This document shows, in pieces, positions 50,901 to 61,480 of a stretch of DNA of 64,000 nucleotides. The notes under the pieces are model-generated. The model had not been told where the DNA came from, did no database searches, and saw nothing but the letters and a program-made list of their open reading frames with translations. Source of the DNA: Dactylonectria macrodidyma (Eukaryota; Ascomycota; Sordariomycetes; Hypocreales; Nectriaceae); assembly GCA_020744425.1 (NCBI GenBank), contig JAGMUV010000003.1, positions 1,426,001-1,490,000 of the forward strand, in the 5' to 3' direction. The translations under genes were made by a program, and so were the position numbers. Positions within the stretch are counted from its first letter, which is position 1, and each line of letters begins with the position of its first letter.

Positions 50901-53599
50901 TCCTCTTCTCCAGTGGGCCTCCCAGAAGAAACGTGCAAAAAGGAAAGAAAAAAAAAAGCAAGTTGAGATGCGGCCCCGGCTCCACCGGCTTTGACCTGCG
51001 TTGAAGTGGTTACGACAAGCAGCGCCCTGAGCTGCGAGTTGAAGAAGCCGTCCAGGATCCTTTGGTGGAGTCGCAGCGCCCTCACTCACTTGCAAACCAT
51101 GATCGCGCATTCATCCAATGTCCGCCTGCCATACTGTTTGTTGTCGGGTTTCGAGGACGAAGAATACCAGTAGGTAGGCCTGTAGCTTTACTCACTGCTA
51201 CCGTCCACCATAACACCGTCTCATCATCGCCAGGGCTGGCAAATCCAACAGATGGACACCACTGTCATGTCGTTTTCGTCGCTTGCTGTTTTGGGGTAAG
51301 ATGCTGATAATGGACAGGGCTACCAGCAGCCCAGCGCAATTTGCAGCCCCTTTGCTAAGCCATGGCAGAACGACGTGAGACACATGGGCGGCGGGCGTCG
51401 GGCGGCGGGGACTGGCTTTTGACATGTTGGGGCTTTGAGCGCGGCTATGACAACTAGGACCTGCATGTGGCATCTCCTCAGCTGACCAAGGCAATGCGAT
51501 GGGAGGAAGGAGTCGAGGGAATCCCTTAGGTGTGAATTACGGCAGACTCGCAGAGGAGTTAGTCGAAGCCTTTGACAATAAGGGCTGCTCCCAGATTCAG
51601 TGGCGCTCCCAGTCCAGCCTTCACCCGTCGACTGCAATACGTGGTTGGGGGATACATCCATGCTAGGCGGTTTGTCGAGACACCAAGAACGAGCCAAGAC
51701 CCCCAGTGTGCAGCAGCACTCATCGTCCAGGCCTAGCCTCTGGGCTGGGACAGAAACAGAACTCATACCACTTGTTTCCTGACTGCCATTGCCGGTGCCA
51801 GATGGGCCGGACCCGGTCGGGTTTCTTTTGTCCCTGGTTTGGACAGGGCTACATTGGGCTGGGGATGTGCCAGCGCCTGGCGAGGCAGAGATGCAGCAAT
51901 CAGTGCCCGTGTATATTCAGTGCGACCCAATGCGGAGTTTATCTCTCCATCAGCGTCGCCCGACCAGTAGTGGCCTGCCTTGTATTCTGTCCACTGCGGG
52001 TAGATCGCGACTCTGCAATGTGACGATGCTCGGTCGGCACGAATACTCCGTAGTTTGCAGTTTGGGACCCTTACCGAACCAAACACTAGGTAGGTAGGGA
52101 GTCAGAGCACCCGCCAACAAAGAACAGAGATGCTTGAGGCCAGCCTGTCAAATTATTAGTCAGACATGTGCGTAGTGAGTGCACCCAGCTCTCGGACGGG
52201 AGAGGATCGCGAAACCCAGGGAGGGCCTATTATGAGCGAGATGATGCTCGCAGCGGAGTAGTCAGTCCTACCAGAAGGCTCTGGCGGGCCGCAGGGCCTG
52301 GCTGCAGACGACCTTCATCCACATCAGCTTTGCCAAACCAGGTCAGACACCACCATCACCAACTGCTATCAGCCTCTCGTCATTGTTGTGGTCTTGAGCT
52401 TGTGTATGTACTTGACACGCGCGAGTCATCCGGCCGGCGCAATTACCAACTTTCACCACAAATGGTTGCTGCGCCTGCTGCTTTTGTTCAGGAAAAGTCG
52501 CGCTGGCGGGCCCGACCTTGCCTACTACCTATGTAAGGTACTGCCTCGTTACTGCCTGCCTGCCTTACCTCCTCGTGCACCAAGGAACCTGAAGGGAGGT
52601 AGGTCCCCCCATCAAGTACCAGGTACCAGGTCTGCGAGGCGACGGGAGGGAGACCTCCTGCACACTTCGTCCTCTCACCCTCACTCACTTATCACGCTCC
52701 GGCTAGGTTTGAGCCAAATCTGGCCCTTCAATTGCTTTGTCTTCTGCCTCCGCTTTCCCACCAAACATCAACATCTACATCAAAGCCATCGCCTCCACGA
52801 TTGCTCTAGAGCCAGAAAAAGCACGGTTAGATATCCTCATTCTGCCGCACCCCCTTCAATTCTCTGGCTGCGTCGTGCACACCCCTGCTCCCCTCGTCCT
52901 CGCTCCCCACACGACACTCCCCAATTGGTCCCACCCTCCGCCGACTTTTGTCTCGTCATTCTCGAGGTCCACTGTACCTTGTCCGCCCTGCAAGCTCCCA
53001 GTGTGGCCTAGAACCATTGCAGCACAATACGGACGGCCCATAATCCGTACCATCTTCCCTCTTGTCGCCCACCGCCGCCTGGCCTTGTCTAGCTTCACCA
53101 TCCTCGACCCCTTCTACGCCGCCCGCCATCTCTCCAAATCCGCCCTTCCTTCGCCTCCCGTTATCTGTTGCTCGCCAAACTCGCCAGCGACCACAGATCC
53201 TGATTCGATCACCCTTGTACTCTCGTCTGCGTCCTTCTGCCTCCACGACATACGCCGCTTGGCTGGACACGTCCGACCCTCGAGTCCGTTCCTTCCGTTT
53301 CCGCTTCTCCCTCCATCACGCTGCACTCCCCAGCCATCTACCACGACCGACCGCCGTCCCGAATTTCATCGCCCCCGGACCACGACGGCCTCGGCCCGGA
53401 TTTACGACGACAACTGCCTCCTTAGGGCGCTCCTCTGGTCCAGACGCTGCCGACGCTGCCTGCTAGCTACCACCGACAGCCATGCGCCGCTGATTACTCT
53501 TATCGCGAACCATCCGAATCGAATTGATCCCGAAAAGGACCGGGCTAGCTTCGCCGTGTGACAGAGCCTGACGCTGCGCACCCTCGCAGATTCGTGACG
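45000..53599. other. 8.6-kb region without a supported gene
   Basis: Starts with the avl9 leader, which holds imperfect GGATCGAGG-type repeats (45165-45255). After that no convincing gene is seen. Longest ORFs are chance-like, and the one at 52737-53561 (274 codons) has no ATG and lies in the pyrimidine-rich leader of the G-alpha gene. CCTAGGTAGGTAGG (46451), CTACTACTACGTAG (46239), GACCTAGGTAAG (49475) and ACTAGGTAGGTAGG (52085) words occur. CT dinucleotide runs at 46678-46690 and 50641-50654. Confidence 0.5.
45165..45255. repeat. Imperfect GGATCGAGG/GGTCGAGG repeats in avl9 leader
   Basis: About six degenerate copies of GATCGAGG/GGTCGAGG/GATCGGTGACC within 90 bp, 165-255 bp upstream of the avl9 start. 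Each contains the TCGA palindrome. Possible regulatory cluster; the repeat is seen, the role is not known. Confidence 0.55.
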
Positions 53600-54956
53600 A
53601 TGGGCGCCTGTATGAGCTCCAGCAATGAGGAGGTGGACCAGAAGAAGAAGAGTCAGGCCATCGACAAGATCCTCGAAGAGGACTCAAAACGATTACGGAA
53701 GGAATGCAAAATCTTGCTCCTAGGTAGGGTTTGATCACGGCTGCGTATGCTATCCCTGCGAGGGCTACAATAACTGATATAGACCTCAGGTTCGGGCGAA
53801 AGTGGAAAGTCGACCATTGTCAAGCAGATGAAGATAATCCATCTTAAGGGTTATTCAGAAGATGAACTATACAACTATCGGCCCACCGTCTTTAAGAACC
53901 TCGTCGAGTGCGCCAAGGCCGTCATCACGGCTATGGAACAGTTCAACATCGAACCGCAAAATGAGGAGAATAAAGCTCACGCAGAATTTCTCATGGAATA
54001 CCAGGCTGAATCTGGCCCTCAGGCTCAGATCGATGCCCAGGTCGGCGTCGCCGTACAATCATTATGGGAAGATCCGGCCAGGGAGCTTCTTATGGAGCAT
54101 CAGACTGAATTTTACCTCATGGACTCGGCGGAATAGTGAGTCTGTGTATTCTTACTTGACGTGACGCTCTCTGATCAACCCCCGTGCAGCTTCTTCCAAG
54201 AGGTGATGCGAATAGTTGCTTCCGACTACCTCCCCAACGAAATGGACGTCCTAAGGGCACGAACGAAGACGACGGGTATCTACGAGACGAGATTCCAGAT
54301 GGGACAATTGAGCATCCAGTAAGACTCATGAATGCTACATATCAAGGCGTCATCAAATCGCTGACACTTCAAAAGTATGTTCGATGTAGGCGGTCAACGA
54401 AGCGAACGAAAGAAGTGGATTCACTGTTTCGAGAACGTGACGTCGATCATATTCTGTGTTGCTCTGAGCGAGTACGATCAAGTGTTGCTAGAGGAGAGTA
54501 GCCAGGTAAGCTTCCTCTCAGAATGATCACGGAATGGTGTTTATTGACACATCCAGAACCGAATGATGGAGAGTTTGCTACTCTTCGACTCTGTGGTCAA
54601 CTCACGTTGGTTTATGCGAACTAGTATCATCTTGTTCCTCAACAAGGTGGATATCTTCAAGCTGAAGCTGGCGCGGTCACCTCTCGGCAACTACTTCCCA
54701 GACTACTCCGGAGGCAACGATGTCAACAAGGCAGCCAAGTATTTGCTCTGGCGCTTTAACCAGGTCAATAGGGCCCATCTAAATCTATATCCTCAGTAAG
54801 TGCTCCGAGGCTGAAGTATTTGAGGGAAAGGGATGAGGAGCTAACGTTTGTCTCAGCTTGACACAGGCCACCGATACGTCCAACATCCGGCTCGTTTTTG
54901 CGGCAGTTAAGGAGACCATCCTGAATAACGCCCTGAAGGACTCCGGGATTCTCTGA
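53600..54956 (+). CDS. gna-3: Heterotrimeric G-protein alpha subunit, fungal group III
   Basis: Six exons, 53600-53723, 53790-54135, 54190-54318, 54376-54505, 54557-54795 and 54857-54956 (introns of 51-66 nt), give 355 aa. MGACMSSS has Gly2 for myristoylation and Cys4 for palmitoylation. Nucleotide-binding motifs: [27 protein letters not shown] and TQATDTSN. The first intron cuts the P-loop glycine codon, and the fourth follows EESSQ. The C-terminus LKDSGIL has Ser at the position that is Cys in pertussis-toxin substrates. [31 protein letters not shown] and the end sequence are those of group III (Neurospora GNA-3, Magnaporthe MagA, Aspergillus GanB), which senses carbon source and acts through adenylate cyclase in relatives. 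Effectors are not encoded nearby. Confidence 0.95.
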
Positions 54957-57900
54957 TGTGAAAACTTTGTTTTCTTTTTGGCCAATGATGTGAAATATTC
55001 GGGACTGTACGGAATGGCGTCAAGAGCATTATCTGGAGTTAAATGAGGATGGGAAGGAGGACGACTTTTTTTTTTCCCACACAGCTTTGCCTGTGTGTTT
55101 GTTTGTTTCGAGGCGGCGTTACTGCTTCTACGCTCTTTTCTGGCTCTGATACGCTCACATACGGACGAACTCACTACTGCAGTACGGATTGGACTGCGAA
55201 CCCCGAGTTGTTCGACACCACAGTACACACGGGCCCAACAGCTCGACGACGACCCCCGAACAAGAGTCACATTCAGTATGACGACACATTATGTTTATAT
55301 ATTTTCCTTGTTTTTGTTCCGTTTTGTGGCCACGGAGCGGCCAATAGACGTGGGAACCCAAGACTTACAGCTTTGGATTTTATCTGCTCAGACACTGGAT
55401 GTGTTCTGGTACAGCGGCTTTGATTGGAATGATAGGGACGGCAGCGATGAACCTGACAAAAAGGCAGCGCTTACAGGGAACGTGGACGACGGAAGCTGGC
55501 TGTGAAAGGGGATGAGGCAAATCAAACGAGGGACATCCCTTTACATTCCTTGAAACATTGCTCCTTTCTCGGCCGGGGAAGAAAGCGCATGGCTTAGGTG
55601 TTGTTATTGTTGTCTGACTTGTCTGACGAAAGAAACGGACGTCCACGGGGAGACGGGACAGTTGGCATGCGAATGGATATTTCTTCAAGTAGCTCAGCCC
55701 GAACGGGGATTGATGATTGAAAACCGGTGGCGTGCAACGAGGCAGATTCGTTCTTGTGTGACCTTCTGCGAAGCATGCATGCTGGGTCTCTTCGACGCGT
55801 CAACGGGATGTAGCCCTCATGGTGTCCCTCGTGGTATTCCTCAGGGTTGTTCGATTACGGTGAGGCTGGGCGGGCGCCTTTCGGCGGATTGAGAATCAGG
55901 TCAGGCTAGGATAGTGCCAGGACGGATTGAAGCTTATGCCAGGTAATAATAATTGATCACCTCTTGACAGGCTTGGATCAGTAGCCACTTTTCCATAAGC
56001 GATAGGATATGTTCAGACAATGAAAACAAGGTTTTGTGAGTCGCCACTGACCTCGGTAGCTCCCTGCTTCACCCCGTGGGGGGTCGCGAGTGTTTGCTCG
56101 GCTACAAGAGGCCAAGGCTCACTCAATCCACAAACGCCTCACTCTGTACTTGGCTGGTGGGTTATTCCGAAGCACAAAACTCGTAGCTCACCTACCTATT
56201 TGGAGAGGAGGCCCATTTGCATTCATCCCAGCTCAGGTCACAAATGGGGCGTTGACTTGTGAGGGGCGTAGCTTGGAGTTTGGGCGTCCGAGGACGGCTG
56301 CTTGTGCTGTCCCAGCCGCCAGGCTTGGACACGGACTGTTGGACAATTGGACGCCCTTGGCGATTGTAATTGCTGGTTGGTTGATGTTGGCGGGGGCCTG
56401 TCTCTCAAGATGGGAGAGAGTAAGGAAGAAAATCAATGACCGGCCACTTGCAGCAAGCGGCATTATCACGATTTGAAACCCAGCATCACCATCAGACCAC
56501 CAGTTGCGATACGCCGTCAGGACCGATCGCACACTGAGTGTGGCGGATACCAAGGGCCTCCTGGCGTCATGGCGACCAGGGGCGCTTGCACACCCGGCAA
56601 GATCCATGAGATTCAATTGACTGGGGGTTTTGTTTCTACGTAGGTAGTACGAAGTACGTGTGGATTCGGTGTCTCGGCGGATGGATGAGGTGTGTTCAAA
56701 TGCCTCACGATGCTAAGTAACTTGCCGTATACACGAAGGAGACCGGGCGGTTCGGCTAGCTAGCTGGGCAGCTCTTCAGACGTCTCCTCGGTAGGTGTCG
56801 ACGTTTGGCGCACCTTGACAGTCGTCTGGCAACACACGGATTCAGAGACGGACATGGCGGCCCCGCAATCCGTGGCAAAGGGGGGGCCAACTAGGATGAA
56901 GCTAGTTGGGTCTGGGCTGTGGAGAATAGAAGTGGATGGAGCAGCAACGGCAGCAAACGACATGATGGAGGAATGAGGGGACATTGAGGGGGCTTGTTGT
57001 AGTGGGATTCGATGGACGTGTGATGGATTGCGAGCTGTGTTGCATGTGTGGGTGGATAGATCCGGTTCAAAAGGCAGCACACTTCACGACTCAAGGTGGC
57101 TCTCGAGCTGCGCAATGCTTGATACGTGATGCTAGGAACAGGAGGCTAGCTGCTTGTTCACACATGTGTGTCGAGAATGTCGTCATGCTACAGAAGGATG
57201 GTTGCTCCGAGGGGGGAGGTGGGATGGAAGAGCGGGGAGAGCAGCACAAGCTTGGGGAGTTGGCAGAGTGACCCGGATGCTCAGACATGCATACACAGCT
57301 CTCATCGGTCAATGAGGGGCTGCAATGGGGGTAGTAGGAGGGAGGAGTGTGCATTGAATAGGAATGGTTAGGTAGTAGCAGGCATGATGGGGGGAGGAGA
57401 GAGGAGGAGATGATGGTCTAGAGTACATGCACATCTCATGATGGAGGTGGATGGAGGGGGATGGAGCATACCTTCCTCCTGTCGAAAGCAAGCGGTCCAA
57501 GTAAAGTAGGTGCCCCTCTGCCTTCCATTTGGGAGAGGCGCAACCCGTGGTACCTTCCTAATCTTCTTCTCAAAACTCACCACTTACTTCTATTCACCCT
57601 CTCCAGCTTCTACATCAATTAAACATCCCATACAATCTGCTACCGCCTTGGGGTCGTCGTCCTTTCGCCGTCTTCCTCCTCTCTGCCTCGCCCTCGTTTG
57701 GTCTATTCCCCTCTACTCTTCGCCGCTCCCGGGTGCTAGTAGATCCACTAGGCTTGCTGCTACCCCGGCAATCCATCTGTCTCACCCACGGGCTTGTCTA
57801 GCTCCCAGTTGCTTGGGGCAGCCAACCGTCGAGCCGCCCTTTGCTTCACGACCAAAACCTTCGCAGTACGCCTTACCTAAATACCGACTCTTCTTCGACT

Positions 57901-58396
57901 TTATATTCATTTTCTTGTATTCCAATTGCTTTCGCCTGTCCGGTTCACCAGCTTCCCGCATCTTCAAGCGCGACCCTATCTTTTGTATCGCTCGCTCGTG
58001 TCTACTGTCCCGCCTCGTCGTCGACTTCTTGCGGACGCAGCGCATCATCCACACCAAGCTACTGCGAGCTTACCTTGCTCCCACCCTGCAACTCCTCAAC
58101 ACCTCGACCCCGCTCCCCCACCTGAGGTGCGTCTCGTCTTTGCCTGGCTTCGCTGTCCCGCCGAGTCGCGTTATCTGACGTACTCAATCAGTCCTGTAGC
58201 AAAGTACGGTGGGTGACCTGATCTGATGTTCGCCTTCACCGAGCTGGGAGCTAGTCGTGGTACTTATTTACCGCTGCTGCACAGGCTTTCCTGAACTCCC
58301 GACCTTCTCTCCCCCCTCTTCCCTCCTCCTTCATTCTCTCAGGCCTCTTTGCCCGACATTTCAGCTAATCAAGACCAAGAAAAACAGGCTGGAAAT
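54957..58396. other. 3.4-kb intergenic region before glycogen phosphorylase
   Basis: G-alpha 3' region, then no gene seen. CTACGTAGGTAGTACGAAGTACG at 56636-56658 is one of the recurrent intergenic words. From about 57510 to 58396 the sequence is pyrimidine-rich, fitting a long leader of the phosphorylase gene. A 222-codon open frame there has no ATG. Confidence 0.5.
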
Positions 58397-61300
58397 ATGG
58401 CGTCCGCGCAGCAACCCCTGCCAATCCGCCAGAGGCGTCCTTCTACAAGCGCTCCGATTATCGACATCCAGGGAGCTGTCGCCCCTGTGGGTATATCTCG
58501 CCCAAAGCACACCAGAACCGCCACCGGCTTTGGCCGAAGCGAAATCACTGGAGTTGAAGGTGCGTTGAAGTCCCTCTCTTATTCCATATCCTCTCGGGCT
58601 CCTGGCAAATTGTGGGCGCCAATGGCCAGCAATCGCCTTAGGCGCCATGAGTCCCCACCATGCCCGTGTAAGTGGACTTCTCATGCGATCGTGACACTAA
58701 TCACCTCGAACAGCCTCTATCCCTGAACCCCAGCGCGAGGCATGGAACAGAAACAAGACGAGTGGATTCAACGGAGTTGATGACTTTGAGAAAGAAGTCG
58801 TCCGCCATGTTGAAACCACACTGGCTCGAAGTGTCTTCAATTGCGACGAGAACGCCGCCTACTCAGCCACTAGCTTGGCATTCCGCGACCGCCTGATCCT
58901 GGACTGGAACAAAACTCAACAGCGTCAAACCTTCAGCGACATCAAGCGTGTCTACTATCTCAGTCTCGAGTTCTTGATGGGACGAGCCCTGGACAATGCC
59001 ATGCTTAATGTTGGACAAAAGGACACGGCCAAGTGTGAGCCAATCCACCAACACCCTTATTCCATTGCAACGTATTCTAATCAAATGCAACAGCCGGTCT
59101 CGCCGACCTTGGATTCCGTATCGAAGACATTATCGGGCAGGAGCACGATGCTGCGCTGGGCAACGGCGGCCTTGGTCGCCTGGCGGCCTGCTTCCTTGAC
59201 AGCTTGGCATCTCTCGACTATCCCGCCTGGGGCTACGGTCTTCGATATCGATACGGTATTTTCAAGCAGGAAATCATCGATGGGTATCAAGTCGAGGTCC
59301 CTGACTATTGGCTTGATTTCAACCCCTGGGAGTTCCCTAGGCACGACGTGACGGTCGATGTAAGGGCTGGCTTGCGCCAACGTGACCGATGTTCTCGAGC
59401 AGAGACTAACTCAGCATTATAGATTCAATTTTTCGGACACGTCAACAAGTCAGTCAACGAGGACGGAAAGACCGTCGCTAAATGGGAGGGAGGTGAGATT
59501 GTCCAAGCCGTGGCATACGATGTGCCTATTCCTGGGTATGCCACGCCTACTACCAACAACCTTCGACTGTGGTCTAGCAAGGCATCTGGCGGAGAATTCG
59601 ACTTCCAAAAGTTCAATAGCGGAGACTATGAAAGCTCAGTTGCTGACCAGCAGCGAGCCGAGACCATCAGCGCTGTCTTGTACCCCAACGACAACCTGGA
59701 GCGCGGCAAAGAACTCCGCCTGAAGCAGCAATACTTCTGGGTCGCTGCCTCCCTCTACGACATTGTCCGTCGTTTCAAGAAGTCTCACCGTCCTTGGGTC
59801 GAGTTTCCCGACCAAGTAGCTATCCAACTCAACGACACCCATCCCACTCTAGCTATTGTCGAGCTACAGCGAATTCTCATCGACGTTGAAGGTTTGGAGT
59901 GGGATTTGGCTTGGGACATCGTCACTAGCACCGTAAGTCGAACACAATCCCCGAAAGCTAGCCCTCTTAACACTTTTTAGTTTGGCTACACCAACCATAC
60001 CGTCCTTCCGGAAGCTCTGGAGAAGTGGCCTGTTGGTCTCATGCAACATCTCCTCCCCAGACATCTGCAGATTATCTATGATATCAATCTCTTCTTCCTC
60101 CAGAAGGTTGAAAAGGCGTTTCCAAAGGATCGAGACATGCTCAGCCGTGTCTCCATCATTGAGGAGTCTCAGCCCAAGATGGTGAGGATGGCATTCTTGG
60201 CCATTGTCGGGTCCCACAAGGTCAACGGTGTCGCGGAGTTGCACTCAGATCTCATCAAGACGACCATCTTCAAGGACTTTGTGGAGATCTACGGCCCTGA
60301 CAAGTTCGCCAACGTCACCAACGGCATCACTCCCCGTCGTTGGCTCCACCAGGCGAACCCCCGACTCTCGGAGCTCATTGCGTCCAAGGTCGGCGGTCAC
60401 GAGTTCCTCAAGGACTTGACACTATTGAACCGCCTTGAGCAGCACGCAGAAGATAAGGACTTCCGTAAGGAGTGGTACGAGATCAAGTACGCCAACAAGG
60501 TTCGCCTTGCTAAGCTCATCAAGGCTGCAAATGGTGTCACGGTCAACCCAGCAGCTCTTTTCGATGTTCAAGTGAAGCGTATTCATGAGTACAAGCGTCA
60601 GCAGCTCAACATTTTCGGCGTCATCCATCGCTACCTGACTCTCAAGGCTATGGAGCCCGAAGAGAGGAAGAAACAGCTTGCTCGCGTCTCCATTTTCGGA
60701 GGCAAGGCTGCGCCTGGATATTGGATGGCAAAGCAAATCATTCATCTGATCAACAGCGTTGGGTCAATTGTGAACAATGATCCGGATATCGGTGACCTTC
60801 TCAAGGTCATTTTCATTGCCGACTACAACGTCAGCAAGGCCGAAATCATTTGCCCTGCATCTGACCTCAGCGAACACATTTCTACTGCTGGTACCGAGTA
60901 AGTTGAGTTTCCAAGAATGGACAGTGCCATTACTTACATACAACTTAGGGCATCGGGCACTAGCAACATGAAATTTGTCCTCAATGGAGGCCTCATCATC
61001 GGTACTTGTGATGGCGCCAATGTGAGTCTACTCAACCCGTACAGACGAAACGCAAACTAACCTGTATAATAGATTGAAATCACTCGGGAAATCGGCGAAA
61101 ACAACATCTTCCTATTCGGTAGCCTGTCTGAGGACGTCGAGGATCTTCGCCATGCCCACAATTATGGCGACCACGCCATTGACACAGACCTTGAAAAGGT
61201 GTTTGCCGAAATTGAGAAGGGTACATTCGGTACGCCCAACGACTTCAGCGCCATGATTGCTGCTGTCCGAAACCACGGTGACTACTACCTGGTCTCGGAT

Positions 61301-61480
61301 GACTTCCACAGCTACATTGAGACGCACCACTTAGTAGACGAGGCGTATCAAAACCAGGAGGAGTGGCTCAAGAAATCGATCATTTCTGTGGCTCGCATGG
61401 GCTTCTTCAGCAGCGACCGCTGCATCAACGAGTATGCTGACATGATCTGGAACGTGGAACCGCTTGTCGCTCGAGATTAG
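58397..61480 (+). CDS. gph1: Glycogen phosphorylase
   Basis: Releases glucose-1-phosphate from glycogen in the cytosol. Seven exons, 58397-58559, 58714-59034, 59094-59359, 59423-59932, 59981-60897, 60949-61021 and 61073-61480, give 885 aa, normal for fungi. The first intron is 154 nt, the others 48-63 nt. Motifs: [101 protein letters not shown] and [19 protein letters not shown], with Lys734 as the pyridoxal-phosphate lysine. The basic N-terminal extension ([12 protein letters not shown]) resembles the regulatory tail that is phosphorylated in yeast, where a Thr is the target; here RRPST is a candidate site. The third exon joins K-S-G-L across a GTGAGC donor. Confidence 0.97.

Noticed and set aside
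52737..53561. 274-codon open frame upstream of the G-alpha gene
   Set aside because: It begins at TTG and contains no ATG. It lies in a pyrimidine-rich leader where several frames stay open, and the protein has no recognisable feature.
57510..58178. 222-codon open frame upstream of glycogen phosphorylase
   Set aside because: It begins at GTG, has no ATG, and is in C/T-rich leader sequence with other open frames.
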